A stretch of 53,639 bases of DNA from Bacteroidota bacterium (GTDB lineage: Bacteria > Bacteroidota > Bacteroidia > Chitinophagales > Chitinophagaceae). Numbering within the stretch: the stretch's first letter is position 1; every line of letters begins with the position of its first letter. Below are positions 35,521-44,932 of the stretch, piece after piece. The notes under the pieces are model-generated. The model searched no databases. It worked only from the letters and a program-made list of their open reading frames with translations, and was not told the origin of the DNA. The translations under genes and the position numbers were made by a program. The stretch lies in NCBI GenBank assembly GCA_005884665.1, contig VBAT01000013.1, forward strand, positions 10,882-64,520, in the 5' to 3' direction.

Positions 35521-37622
35521 GTGCGCTCGAAAGAAATACCACCGGCAACTCAAATACCGCTGTGGGAGTAATGGCTGGTCTGCAGTTGACAACCGGCTTC
35601 GTTAATACAGCTGTAGGCTCAACCGCATTATATTCACAAAAAACAGGTCAGCGCAATACAGCAGTAGGCATTGGCGCACTATATGCTGATACCAGTGTCG
35701 GTTTTAATACGGCAATAGGCGCTTATTCACTTGTTTCGAATACATGGGGTAATGCCAACACGGCTGTGGGAAGCTCTTCATTGTATAGCAACACAACCGG
35801 CCAGGGAAATACCGTTGTTGGTAACCAGGCCATGTTTGCCAATACAACCGGGCTGTATAACACTGCTATCGGCATCAGCGCATTGCAGAATAATGTGACG
35901 GGGTCCTACAATACTGCCAACGGCACCAGCACAATGGGATTGAATACATCGGGAAGCTTCAATCTTGCCAGCGGCTATGGTGCACTTAATCATAATTCGA
36001 CGGGAGTTCACAACACAGCAACAGGATCAAATACATTAAATTTCAATCAATCCGGGAATGGCAATACAGCCAGCGGTTCTTTTGCTCTATATAATAATAC
36101 AAGCGGTTATAGCAATGTGGCCATAGGCATGTATGCATTGACAAGCAATGTGGATCGTTCTAACCTGGTTGCTGTTGGTGATTCAGCATTGTTTAATAAT
36201 GGGATAGGTGGAACTAGTGGCAACCAGACTGCTGCTTTCAATACAGCTGTCGGATCCAAATCTCTTTTCTCCAATACCCTCGGTTATGAAAATACAGCGA
36301 CCGGGCATACAACTCTTTATTCTAATACGACGGGTATCTATAACACAGCTTTTGGAAGAAGCGCTTTATATTCCAATACAACCGGCCAATCTAATACGTC
36401 GGTGGGCTATGGAACGCTTTATTCTAATACTACAGGACAATATAATGTGGGCGTGGGTGGTTCATCCTTATTTTTCAATACAAATGGCATCGGGAATACG
36501 GCAACTGGGACAGCATCTTTGTCATACAACAGTACTGGCGCTTATAATGCCGCCTTTGGATATAGCGCTCTCAATAAGAATACGACCGGTTATAGCAATG
36601 TGGCTATAGGGAATAATGCGTTATACAATAATACCAGTCTTTCTAATCTGGTCGCCATTGGCGACTCTGCCCTATACAACAATGGTGTTGGAGCGACTTC
36701 TACACAAGGTATTTTAAATACTGCTGTTGGCTCCAAGGCTTTATATTCAAATAATACCGGCTCATATAATTCGGCTCTCGGTTCACAGGCGCTTTTTTAT
36801 AATACTACCGGATTTGATAATACAGCGCTAGGCTCACAGGCGCTTTTTAATAATACCACCGGGTATCGGAATACGGCTGTAGGTTCACAGGTACTTACGG
36901 CTAATGCTACCGGGTATTTTAATACAGCGGTAGGCTCACAGGTGCTTCTTAATAATTCTACGGGTTCTGGAAATACAGCGTTAGGCATAGGTGTGCTTGC
37001 TTATAATACTATCGGGAATAGTAATATAGCAATAGGTTCGAATGGGCTTTATTGGAATGTAACTGGCAATAATAACACCGCAATAGGGGTCTTTGCGTTG
37101 GAAAATAACATTAACGGTTCGGGAAATACCGGGATCGGTTATTCGGCCACTGTTAGCAGCGGCAATTTAACTAATGCTACCGCGATTGGTGCCCTGGCCT
37201 ATGCGGATTGCAGCAATTGTATGGTATTGGGTTCGGTGAATGGCGTCAATGGTGCTACATCCGGGGTAAAAGTAGGCATCGGTACCACAACTCCGCAGGC
37301 AGAGCTCCAGGTTACCGGGTATACAATGCTGGGAAGTTCCTCACCAAAAATCCAGATAAAGAAACTGACCGGTGTTACCAGCGCTACGCAGGGCGGCTCA
37401 GTTGCATTCGTCCACGGATTGAATCCATCAAAAATAATCTCCGTTGATGTGCTGGTGGAATGGTCAGCTAACAGTTTTTTGCACGCAGCATACAGGTTTA
37501 ACCCGGGCTACGAATTTGACTTTTTTACTGACGCTTCCACCATTACCATCGCCAATGTAGGTAGCAATTCAATAAATATATTGTCACGACCTTTTAAGGT
37601 ATTAATTACATACGAAGAATAA
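35361..37622 (+). CDS. repeat adhesin-like surface protein, C-terminal part after the frameshift
   Basis: The frame carries on the repeats broken off at about 35338: more than 30 units of about 17 residues with NTAVGSxALYSNTTG, which in related proteins form left-handed beta-roll heads of trimeric adhesins. It then has a KVGIGTTTPQAELQVTG module and a beta-rich end (IISVDVLVEWSANSF ... RPFKVLITYEE). No T9SS domain and no YadA anchor are seen. The GTG at 35361 is only the first start codon in the frame, so the real gene was probably one product of about 1045 residues from 34486 to 37622. Whether the fragment is translated on its own is doubtful. The role is likely surface attachment or structural. 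Confidence 0.75.
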   Translation: MGTHALLFNNSASDNTALGYSALYSNSASQNTAVGSNALLYNSTGNANTAVGLSALERNTTGNSNTAVGVMAGLQLTTGFVNTAVGSTALYSQKTGQRNTAVGIGALYADTSVGFNTAIGAYSLVSNTWGNANTAVGSSSLYSNTTGQGNTVVGNQAMFANTTGLYNTAIGISALQNNVTGSYNTANGTSTMGLNTSGSFNLASGYGALNHNSTGVHNTATGSNTLNFNQSGNGNTASGSFALYNNTSGYSNVAIGMYALTSNVDRSNLVAVGDSALFNNGIGGTSGNQTAAFNTAVGSKSLFSNTLGYENTATGHTTLYSNTTGIYNTAFGRSALYSNTTGQSNTSVGYGTLYSNTTGQYNVGVGGSSLFFNTNGIGNTATGTASLSYNSTGAYNAAFGYSALNKNTTGYSNVAIGNNALYNNTSLSNLVAIGDSALYNNGVGATSTQGILNTAVGSKALYSNNTGSYNSALGSQALFYNTTGFDNTALGSQALFNNTTGYRNTAVGSQVLTANATGYFNTAVGSQVLLNNSTGSGNTALGIGVLAYNTIGNSNIAIGSNGLYWNVTGNNNTAIGVFALENNINGSGNTGIGYSATVSSGNLTNATAIGALAYADCSNCMVLGSVNGVNGATSGVKVGIGTTTPQAELQVTGYTMLGSSSPKIQIKKLTGVTSATQGGSVAFVHGLNPSKIISVDVLVEWSANSFLHAAYRFNPGYEFDFFTDASTITIANVGSNSINILSRPFKVLITYEE

Positions 37623-37968
37623 ACTAAGATGAAACACCCAGGTTTACCGTTAGGCAGCTGACATCAGTAGTGGTGAAAACCATAAGGGAAAAGCAAAAAA
37701 TAGGGTCGGCAGCCCGTGAATCGCTGAAATGGAAAAAGGCGCGCCGTATAAAACATTTTTTGGCAACAAATAAAACCTTTCTTTAATACTACCTGTTGCC
37801 ATAGCCGGTCCCAGTATAAATCTTCCCCTTGCTACCTAACTTTTATACTATTGTTCATCATCCCATGAGAAAATAATTTTGCGAGCAGGTAACCACCTCA
37901 TTACCGGACTTTGTTAGTAGCCCAATATCCCGATACTGCATCCCATTTCAAACCTGAAATACCTGTTT
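37623..37968. other. 346-bp intergenic region before the GloVer-protein gene
   Basis: I find no gene. It contains a TACTATTG-type promoter near its right end (37846-37881) and an A-rich stretch around 37690-37760; no strong terminator for the adhesin gene is apparent. Confidence 0.45.
37846..37881 (+). promoter_or_regulatory. promoter with TACTATTG -33 element, GloVer-protein gene
   Basis: TACTATTG (37846-37853), 20 nt, then TAATTTTG (37874-37881; full match to TAnnTTTG), 87 nt before the ATG at 37969. Best of the three such promoters. Confidence 0.6.
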
Positions 37969-40680
37969 ATGAAAAAATATTACACAATTATTTTCTGCCT
38001 ATCTTCCCTGTTGCTCACGCATGTTTCAACCGCACAGCCCAGACTGGTTGGCACGCTGGCGTATACCGGTCCTCAAAACGGCGGTATTGTTTTCAGAAAT
38101 GATCTTCCGTCAACGACACCCTCGATCATTCATGCTTTCAATAACCTGGCCCCTCATGGTGCTATGGCAGGAGTAGTTGCAGGAGATAATAATTGGTTGT
38201 ATGGCATTCTGAATTACAACGGCGCCACTGGTGATGGAGGTTTATTCCGCATACAAAGGGACGGCTCTGGCTTTACTCTATTGTACAACTTTACGGGAAA
38301 TAGCCAGGTGATGCCAGTCTACCATACAGATGGTTCCATTTATTTTACCGATGATTATCAAATCAAGAAATTTAACCCCGCCAACAATAGTGTAACGGAT
38401 GTCGGTAATGGAGGGTTCGTTAAAAAGCTGCTAGTCGATAGCGACGACTGGATATATTTCACCAATTTTTATACCCTGTCAAAAATGAAAACCGACGGAA
38501 CGGGGTATATCGACCTGCATACATTTAATTCGGCAACTGAGGGAAGTAGTGGTTTTGCCGGTTTAACCGAAACTCCGGGAGATAGTTTATTTGGTGTAAA
38601 TACCGTTGGGGGTACAACAGACGAAGGCACTTTGTACAGTCTTAAGAAAGACGGTAGCGACTTTACCGTTCTGCACCAGTTTACCGCTGCTAGCGGAAGT
38701 ATTCCTGAATCAAAGCTTGTGTATTTTGACGGAAAGCTGTATGGCACTACTTCATATGGTGGTATCTATGGTTTGGGAGTTTTATATACCATCAACACGG
38801 ACGGAACAGGTTACAGGGTTTTGCATCACTTCGATCCCGGTAGCCCTGCCATAGGATATCCTTCGGGCAACATTTCTATTGCGGCCAACGGAAGGATCTT
38901 CGGATCATTTGGCCAGTTCTACTATTACGGCGGCAGCCCTTACAGGTTATTTAAGGTAGATACAAGCGGTGAAAACTTTGAACCGTTCATAAATGCGCAG
39001 ACTTATAACCAACGTGACTATGGCCATTTTAACCAGGATGTTCTTTTAACAGATAATGATGAAACCATTTTTTTGATAACGCGTGAAATGGGAAGACATG
39101 ACGGCGGTGTGTTGAGTGTCTTCGACACATCGGGGTTTGTTGGAACCAGCCTGCATCATTTCGGTTTTTCTCCACTTGGATTCAAACCTATGGGCGGATT
39201 GATAAAAGGCAGCGATCAGAAATTGTATGGAACAACAATAGTTGGAGGACCGGATGGAAATGGCACCGTTTATTCTATGAATGCAGATGGCAGTGGTTAT
39301 GCCAAAGTGCATGAGTTCCTGGATGCCGAGGGATACGAACTGTCAGGAAAACTGCTGCAAGCAAGCGATGGCAAACTGTATGGGGCAGCACATTGGGGCG
39401 GACCCACTAATTCAGGAACGATCTACCGGATGAATAAGAATGGCAGCAGCTTCCAGGTGATCTATACTTTTCCGGATTTCCTCGATGCATATTCGCCGGT
39501 AGGCGGACTTGTTGAAGATAATACCGGTGTTCTTTACGGCGCAGCCTTTTATAGTGCAGGTGCCGGGTCTATATTCAAAATAAACAAAGACGGTAGCAAT
39601 TTTACCCTGCTTAAAATCTTTAACTCGACAGATATCGGCTATCCTAGTTCCGGGCTGACACTATTCGGCAACTATTTGTACGGCACTTGCTTCTATGGGG
39701 GCGTCGAGGGCAAAGGCGGGGTATTCCGTATCCGCAAGGACGGCACCGGATACCAGGAGCTGCATATTTTCCAGGGCGCAACAGATGGCTCTGCACCCTA
39801 CGGCACGTTGTATCTCGCAAGCAATGCAAAACTGTATGGTACAACTTCAACCGGGGGAAGCGAAGGCCTTGGAACCGTTTTCAGGATTGATACATCGGGA
39901 AGCAACTACATTGTGCTGAAAAATTTTTCATCAACCGCAGACGGAACTTACCCTTATACCGGGATTATCCAGGCTAGTGACCTGTTGTTGTATGGATCAA
40001 CTACTTCAGCTTCTGGCCTGGGAGTATATGGTGGAACTATTTTCAGGATGAACCTGGATGGCTCAGGCTATACGGTATTTCATGCTTTTGATGACCAGGC
40101 AGAAGGACAGGGCATTTCTACTTTATTGGACCTGAACGGCAACTTTGTGTTACCAGTCGAGCTGCTTTCGTTCAATGCTGAGAAAAAAGGAGGATCTGTA
40201 TTGCTTACCTGGAAGACTGCACAGGAACAAAAAAGCAACCGCTTTGAAATAGAAAGATCCGCTGACGGCATATCATATCATTTGATCGGCACGGTGGCCG
40301 CAAGTGGAAATACATCTACGGTAACCACTTATTCTTTGATTGATCATCAACCATTCGATGGAATTAATTATTACCGGTTAAAACAAGTTGATATTGACGG
40401 TTTGTTTGCTTATTCTAAAATCGTCTCGGCAGATTTTGGAAAATCCGGCAAATTAACTGTGTTTCCAAATCCTGCATCTGATCGTCTGCATGTCCGCTGG
40501 CCACAAGATGGCAATTTTACGCAGGTGCGTATAGTTAATTCAACAGGACAGGTAGTTCTCCAGAAAACTGTCAATTCTTCAACGACCGAATTGAATCTCG
40601 AAGGATTACCAAAGGGCTGGTATACCCTGCAGCTGATTGGAAAAGAAAATAAACTGGAAAAGGGATTTCTGAAAGAATAG
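37969..40680 (+). CDS. GloVer-repeat secreted protein with T9SS type A sorting domain
   Basis: A 903-residue exported protein: signal peptide (IIFCLSSLLLTHVSTAQ), about ten repeats of the choice-of-anchor GloVer type (LYGTTSYGGIYGLGVLYTIN, DGSDFTVLHQFTAASG, DGKLYGAAHWGGPTNSGTIY, YGTTSTGGSEGLGTVFRID), a short linker (PVELLSFNAEKKGGSVLLTW) and a T9SS C-terminal domain (VFPNPASDRLHVRWPQDG ... KGWYTLQLIGKENKLEKGF). The repeats probably fold as a beta-propeller on the cell surface. Function is not known. It follows the adhesin gene and has the same promoter type, so the two may be co-regulated. Confidence 0.92.
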   Translation: MKKYYTIIFCLSSLLLTHVSTAQPRLVGTLAYTGPQNGGIVFRNDLPSTTPSIIHAFNNLAPHGAMAGVVAGDNNWLYGILNYNGATGDGGLFRIQRDGSGFTLLYNFTGNSQVMPVYHTDGSIYFTDDYQIKKFNPANNSVTDVGNGGFVKKLLVDSDDWIYFTNFYTLSKMKTDGTGYIDLHTFNSATEGSSGFAGLTETPGDSLFGVNTVGGTTDEGTLYSLKKDGSDFTVLHQFTAASGSIPESKLVYFDGKLYGTTSYGGIYGLGVLYTINTDGTGYRVLHHFDPGSPAIGYPSGNISIAANGRIFGSFGQFYYYGGSPYRLFKVDTSGENFEPFINAQTYNQRDYGHFNQDVLLTDNDETIFLITREMGRHDGGVLSVFDTSGFVGTSLHHFGFSPLGFKPMGGLIKGSDQKLYGTTIVGGPDGNGTVYSMNADGSGYAKVHEFLDAEGYELSGKLLQASDGKLYGAAHWGGPTNSGTIYRMNKNGSSFQVIYTFPDFLDAYSPVGGLVEDNTGVLYGAAFYSAGAGSIFKINKDGSNFTLLKIFNSTDIGYPSSGLTLFGNYLYGTCFYGGVEGKGGVFRIRKDGTGYQELHIFQGATDGSAPYGTLYLASNAKLYGTTSTGGSEGLGTVFRIDTSGSNYIVLKNFSSTADGTYPYTGIIQASDLLLYGSTTSASGLGVYGGTIFRMNLDGSGYTVFHAFDDQAEGQGISTLLDLNGNFVLPVELLSFNAEKKGGSVLLTWKTAQEQKSNRFEIERSADGISYHLIGTVAASGNTSTVTTYSLIDHQPFDGINYYRLKQVDIDGLFAYSKIVSADFGKSGKLTVFPNPASDRLHVRWPQDGNFTQVRIVNSTGQVVLQKTVNSSTTELNLEGLPKGWYTLQLIGKENKLEKGFLKE

Positions 40681-40736
40681 ATGGTCCAGTACCCATCTTT
40701 GAAAAAGGATTATTTTGAACCTTTAAACCAGCTGGT

Positions 40737-41378
40737 ATGAAAAAAATGTTAGCGCTATTGCTCTTTGTTTACCCCACCTGTCTTTTTGCACAAATAGGTT
40801 TAAAAGCGGGGATCAATTTTGCCAATGTGACCAATGCTTCATCCATCAACAGTAGCAGCCGTAGCGGTTTTCATGCGGGGATCTTTTTCGGCACTCCCAA
40901 CACTGCGATCATTGGTTCAAAAACGGAGTTGCAGTTTTCGCGGCAGGGCTATGACTACAAATCAGGAATCAACACCGGCACCGTTAACCTGGATTATATA
41001 GTGTTGCCGCAATTCATGGCGATCAATATCACCAAATATTTCCAGATCCAACTGGGCGGTCAGATGGCCTTCCTGCTCAATGCAAAAGTCGATAGCAGCA
41101 ATAGCATGAGTACCGGTAATGCCAGTTACGATAAAATAATGAGTTATTACAACCGTTTCGATTATGGGTTTGGGGGTGGTGTCGAGATCCATCCTGTAAA
41201 AGGTTTGATCATCGGGGCAAGGATCAATATTAGCATGAACAGTCTTTACAAAGATTATTCTTCTGAACCAGGCTCAGGTGCGCCACCTTCCTTTATTCCC
41301 AAAGTCGATGTAAAAAATAATCTCTTCCAGTTTTTTGCCGGCTGGACGTTTGGCAAAAAATCACCAAAAAAGAAATAA
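40737..41378 (+). CDS. outer membrane beta-barrel (porin-like) protein
   Basis: A 213-residue protein with signal peptide (MLALLLFVYPTCLFAQ) and the outer-membrane beta-barrel pattern common in Bacteroidota: IGLKAGINFANVTN at the start, alternating strands (SKTELQFSRQGYDYKSG, LDYIVLPQFMAINITKYFQIQLGGQM, YGFGGGVEIHPVKGLIIGARINIS) and a final FFAGWTFGKK. This is the PorT/OMP_b-brl_2 kind. It lies 56 bp after the GloVer-protein gene on the same strand and may be co-transcribed. Confidence 0.88.
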   Translation: MKKMLALLLFVYPTCLFAQIGLKAGINFANVTNASSINSSSRSGFHAGIFFGTPNTAIIGSKTELQFSRQGYDYKSGINTGTVNLDYIVLPQFMAINITKYFQIQLGGQMAFLLNAKVDSSNSMSTGNASYDKIMSYYNRFDYGFGGGVEIHPVKGLIIGARINISMNSLYKDYSSEPGSGAPPSFIPKVDVKNNLFQFFAGWTFGKKSPKKK

Positions 41379-41395
41379 CATGAACCCTAAGTGAG

Positions 41396-41407
41396 TTGAC
41401 TAGTCAA
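41396..41407. promoter_or_regulatory. perfect 12-bp palindrome TTGACTAGTCAA
   Basis: It lies in the 119-bp gap between the beta-barrel and L,D-transpeptidase-like genes, about 90 bp before the latter. It could be an operator for a dimeric regulator; no protein can be named. Confidence 0.3.
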
Positions 41408-41497
41408 ACCATTTTCTGAAACCTTTAACGATCGTCCTCAAATCATCCCTGTGGAATTTCATTGGTTAGGCATCCCCATGTTGCTTAACCTTTTTTT

Positions 41498-42163
41498 ATG
41501 TCAAAACCCAGAACCTTACTATTTGTCATCCCTGTCATTATTTTATTGTTTGCCTGGTTTAATTCTTCTGGCTACTGGACGCCGTCGACCATAGGCACGA
41601 AGAAGGTCAAGACAGTCCCGGTCGAAAATTCTTCAAAAGAATACAGGACCAGCAACATCGTAAAGGAGAAACTGCTGGCGAAAGCAACCGAAGCAAAAAC
41701 ATTTGCCGAACAAAACAGCTACAATGAGTCGATATGTTTCCTCGTCGATATGAGCCTGCCTTCCGGCCAGGACCGTTTTTTTGTCTACAACCTGAAAAAA
41801 GACAGTTCTCAAACCGCCGGGCTTGTTACCCATGGAAGTTGTAATACTACATGGCTGGAAGGTCGCAAATTTAGTAATAGCCCCGGCTGTGGCTGTACTT
41901 CACTGGGAAGATACAGGATCGGCAATGCCTATAATGGCAAGTTTGGCCTTGCCTTTAAATTGTATGGTCTCGATAAAACAAACAGTAACGCCTTTAACCG
42001 ATTTGTAGTGCTCCATTCGCATGATTGTGTGCCCGAAACAGAGGTGAATGACGAGATCTGCCAGAGCCTGGGTTGTCCTACCGTTTCGCCCGGGTTTCTG
42101 GTAAAGCTGAAAGCGTTTATTTATGGATCAAAGAAGCCCGTGCTATTGTGGATATACAATTGA
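41498..42163 (+). CDS. murein L,D-transpeptidase catalytic domain protein
   Basis: A 221-residue protein with one N-terminal hydrophobic segment (TLLFVIPVIILLFAWF), acting as signal anchor, and a catalytic domain of the YkuD-like murein L,D-transpeptidase type found in Bacteroidota: FLVDMSLPSGQDRFFVYNL, THGSCNTTWLEG, FSNSPGCGCTSLGRYRIGN, and FVVLHSHDCVPETEVND followed by SLGCPTVSP with the candidate catalytic Cys and preceding His. It would cross-link or edit peptidoglycan in the periplasm. A strong hairpin follows at 42214-42244. Confidence 0.88.
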   Translation: MSKPRTLLFVIPVIILLFAWFNSSGYWTPSTIGTKKVKTVPVENSSKEYRTSNIVKEKLLAKATEAKTFAEQNSYNESICFLVDMSLPSGQDRFFVYNLKKDSSQTAGLVTHGSCNTTWLEGRKFSNSPGCGCTSLGRYRIGNAYNGKFGLAFKLYGLDKTNSNAFNRFVVLHSHDCVPETEVNDEICQSLGCPTVSPGFLVKLKAFIYGSKKPVLLWIYN

Positions 42164-42213
42164 ATTTAGTTTGGAAGGCAGTGATTGGTCCGGCAAGACA
42201 TTGACACTAAATG

Positions 42214-42244
42214 AAGATGCCACGATCCGTGACCGTGGCATCTT
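42214..42244. terminator. 11-bp hairpin between convergent genes
   Basis: Perfect arms AAGATGCCACG (42214-42224) and CGTGGCATCTT (42234-42244) with a 9-nt loop lie between the plus-strand transpeptidase gene and the minus-strand OsmC gene. No long T-run follows on either side, but the place fits a shared terminator. Confidence 0.6.
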
Positions 42245-42275
42245 GTTACCAGCCATACTTCATAGTACAGCTTCA

Positions 42276-42686
42276 TCACATCAAGCTTGCATCCATCGTA
42301 ATATTTGTATTCAGCAACTTGCTGACAGGACAGTTTGCTTTCGCATCGGCAGCACATTCCGCAAATTTATCGGCCTTCATACGGGGCACCTTAGCCTTCA
42401 CATCCAGGTGACTCTCGGTGATCGCGCCATTTTCCAGTGTAATGGTACAGGTCGTAGTGATTTGTCGGGGAGTATATCCTGCACTACCTAAAACAAAACT
42501 CAGTTTCATGGAAAAGCAACCAGCATGTGCAGCGGCTATTAGTTCTTCGGGGTTGGTATAAGTTCCATCTTCAAAGCGACTCTTGTAGTCATACTTTTTA
42601 TTTTTCAAAACAAGGGATTGTGTGGTCAGCTTCCCCATTCCTTCCTTTCCGGTGCCCTTCCAGTTGGCAGTAGCATGATGTTTCAT
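42276..42686 (-). CDS. OsmC-family peroxiredoxin
   Basis: A 136-residue OsmC-like protein that reduces organic hydroperoxides. The two redox Cys are in place: NPEELIAAAHAGCFSMKL and ANCPVSKLL. The N-terminal strands (ANWKGTGKEGMGKLTTQS) and the central TITLENGAITESHLDVKAKVP match the OsmC branch rather than Ohr. It is a single gene, convergent with the transpeptidase gene and separated from it by a hairpin. Confidence 0.95.
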   Translation of the reverse strand: MKHHATANWKGTGKEGMGKLTTQSLVLKNKKYDYKSRFEDGTYTNPEELIAAAHAGCFSMKLSFVLGSAGYTPRQITTTCTITLENGAITESHLDVKAKVPRMKADKFAECAADAKANCPVSKLLNTNITMDASLM

Positions 42687-42755
42687 AATATTAAATTTAA
42701 AATTATTGGAGTTTATTATCTGCTTACAGCTCTCATGCTGCGCCTTTGCGGGGCC

Positions 42756-43529
42756 TCAGGCAAGATCGACTAACCTGTTTTCAGGGTCGTTATACTCAAT
42801 AATAAAATTATTTTTCCCTTCCCCAATCAGGATCTTCAGGAACTTTTGCTGCACCAGTTCAAGCAAAGAAAGAAAAAGAAAAATAGCATGCACCCTATTT
42901 TCTACCCTGTCAAATATTTTCTCAAAGGAAACTGTTTTTTCAACCTGCGCCAGCGATAACATGTCCTGTCGGCTCGATTCCATGGTGTAATTGTATTGCA
43001 CCACGGTATGCACAGGCTTGTTCTTCCTGTCTGAATATTTTTGCATGGCCCTTTCAAAAGCCCGCATCAGTTTATACAGCGTGATATTCTGTATTTCCGT
43101 CCCTTCACCGGCCTCTTCTCCTATCCTGGATAATTCGTCCTGTATATTTCCTCTTTTTACCCTGAGCATCCGCAGCGCCTCCATTTCCGCCATCTGGGCC
43201 GAGGCCTCCTTGAATTTTTTATACTCAAGGATCTTATTGATCAGTTCCTGGCGCGGATCGATCTCGTTGCCCTGTTCATCAAGCTCTTTCCTGGGCAACA
43301 GCATTTTGGCCTTGATCCGCATAAGGGTGGATATGAATAAAATAAAGTCGCTCGACAACTCTATGTTTACCGATTCCTGTTTATGGATGTAATCCAGGAA
43401 ATCATTGGTGATCCTGGTGATGGGTATATTATAAATATCCAGTTCGTCTCTTTCGATAAAAAACAGTAAGAGATCAAATGGTCCTTCAAATTGAGGAAGT
43501 TTTATCTGGTACGATGTATTGTTTAACAT
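42756..43529 (-). CDS. scpA: segregation and condensation protein A
   Basis: ScpA is the kleisin that, with ScpB and SMC, compacts and segregates the chromosome. The 257-residue protein shows the conserved start (YQIKLPQFEGPFDLLLFFIERDELDIYNIPITRIT), the ELSSDFILFISTLMRIKAKMLLP segment and a C-terminal winged-helix region (FLFLSLLELVQQKFLKIL). ScpB is not adjacent. The gene is about 70 bp after the MscL gene on the same strand. Confidence 0.96.
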   Translation of the reverse strand: MLNNTSYQIKLPQFEGPFDLLLFFIERDELDIYNIPITRITNDFLDYIHKQESVNIELSSDFILFISTLMRIKAKMLLPRKELDEQGNEIDPRQELINKILEYKKFKEASAQMAEMEALRMLRVKRGNIQDELSRIGEEAGEGTEIQNITLYKLMRAFERAMQKYSDRKNKPVHTVVQYNYTMESSRQDMLSLAQVEKTVSFEKIFDRVENRVHAIFLFLSLLELVQQKFLKILIGEGKNNFIIEYNDPENRLVDLA

Positions 43530-43598
43530 ATTTTGAGTAAGGCCCTGCTCCGGCTGATTTCTGAAACAGGGCTCAAAAATAGGGAAATATTATTTGCG

Positions 43599-43970
43599 TT
43601 ATTTCTTCAGCTCGTCGCGGATCTCGCGTAAAAGCACGATCTCCTCGGGCGGGGCAACTGGAACTGGCACTTCCTTCTTTTTCATAATGCTATTCATGGC
43701 TTTAACGATCAGGAATAATACAAACGCGACCAGGATGAAATCAATAACCGCCTGCAGGAGCTTGCCGATAGGAAAAACTGTGCTGCCAAGCTTCACCGAC
43801 AAATCTTCGACACCACCTTTTCCCATCACAAGGCTGATAATGGGCATAATAATAGTTTCAGTCAACGCCGTAACGATCTTGCCAAAGGCAGCCCCGATAA
43901 TCACGGCAACTGCCAGGTCAACAATATTGCCCTTCATGGCAAATTCCCTGAATTCTTTAAGCATTCCCAT
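43599..43970 (-). CDS. mscL: large-conductance mechanosensitive channel
   Basis: MscL opens under membrane tension to release solutes in osmotic downshock. The 123-residue protein is typical in size: FREFAMKGNIVDLAVAVIIGAAFGKIVTALTETIIMPII (TM1 and pore), an outer loop, a second membrane segment (AVIDFILVAFVLFLIVKAMN) and a C-terminal helix (EEIVLLREIRDELKK). The start at 43968-43970 (MGMLKEF) is used; the ATG two codons later is also possible. Confidence 0.97.
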   Translation of the reverse strand: MGMLKEFREFAMKGNIVDLAVAVIIGAAFGKIVTALTETIIMPIISLVMGKGGVEDLSVKLGSTVFPIGKLLQAVIDFILVAFVLFLIVKAMNSIMKKKEVPVPVAPPEEIVLLREIRDELKK

Positions 43971-44049
43971 AATAGATGGTTTTAGATAAAATAAAAAATT
44001 CTTTTACACAAAAGGTATATCAAAGTTGATAGACAAAAAAGTTTCTTTG

Positions 44050-44796
44050 CTACCTCTTAATGCCCGGGTATTGCATATTCAGCCCCTTTAAAAGTTTGTG
44101 CAGCTCACTGGCTATTGAATATTCCTTGTACCAGTTTTGATCTGCGGGAATTATCGTCCAGGGCACATCGTTGCAATGATTGAAACAATCCTCGTACATC
44201 TCCATGTATACATCCCAAAGTTTGGATTCGACAAAATCCCTGTCATTGTATTTCCACATTTTCGCGGGATCCTTAATTCTTTCGGCCAGACGATCCCGTT
44301 GTTCTTCCGGCGATATATGGAGATAAAATTTCAATATATGCGTGTTGTTATGATCCTGCAGCAGCCTTTCAAAATCATTGATCGCCTTCATCCGCTTCCG
44401 GGCTGTTTTGTCATCACACCATTTGTGAACCCTTGTTACCAATATATCTTCGTAATGCGAGCGGTTGAATATTTGTATCATTCCTTTTTGCGGCACATGG
44501 CGATGTACTCTCCATAAAAAATCATGCGCCAGTTCTTCTTCGGTAGGAACCTTAAAAGATTTCACATTCACTCCCTGCGGGTTCATACTGGTGAATACAT
44601 TGCGAATCACCCCATCCTTACCACTCGCATCCATTCCCTGTATGATCACCAGTATCGAATGCTTGCTTTCAGCGAATAAAAGGTTTTGCAGTTCGGCCAG
44701 TCCCCCAAGAATTGCCGGCATTTTCTCCTTTGTCTCTTTTTTATCCAGGTCTTTCGGCGCCCGGGTACTTATTTCTTTCAGGCTGAACTTTGACAT
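44050..44796 (-). CDS. PPK2-family polyphosphate kinase
   Basis: PPK2 enzymes transfer phosphate from polyphosphate to nucleotides. The 248-residue protein has Walker A (IQGMDASGKDG), the lid and Walker B region (QIFNRSHYEDILVTRVH), and FERLLQDHNNTHILKFYLHISPEEQRDRL. Its size and lack of a duplicated domain fit the single-domain AMP/ADP-phosphorylating groups; which nucleotide it uses cannot be told. It is divergent from the EamA transporter. Confidence 0.94.
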   Translation of the reverse strand: MSKFSLKEISTRAPKDLDKKETKEKMPAILGGLAELQNLLFAESKHSILVIIQGMDASGKDGVIRNVFTSMNPQGVNVKSFKVPTEEELAHDFLWRVHRHVPQKGMIQIFNRSHYEDILVTRVHKWCDDKTARKRMKAINDFERLLQDHNNTHILKFYLHISPEEQRDRLAERIKDPAKMWKYNDRDFVESKLWDVYMEMYEDCFNHCNDVPWTIIPADQNWYKEYSIASELHKLLKGLNMQYPGIKR

Positions 44797-44932
44797 GCTG
44801 TAAATATAAAGAAAGAGAACGGAGAGCGAAGAGCGGAGTGGGAAAGATAGTGTGCTTTTGATCCTAAGTATTATTGCCCTCGCTCCCGCTCTGTTTCTCG
44901 CTCTGATTTTTTTTAGTCACCTTTGCGGGCTT

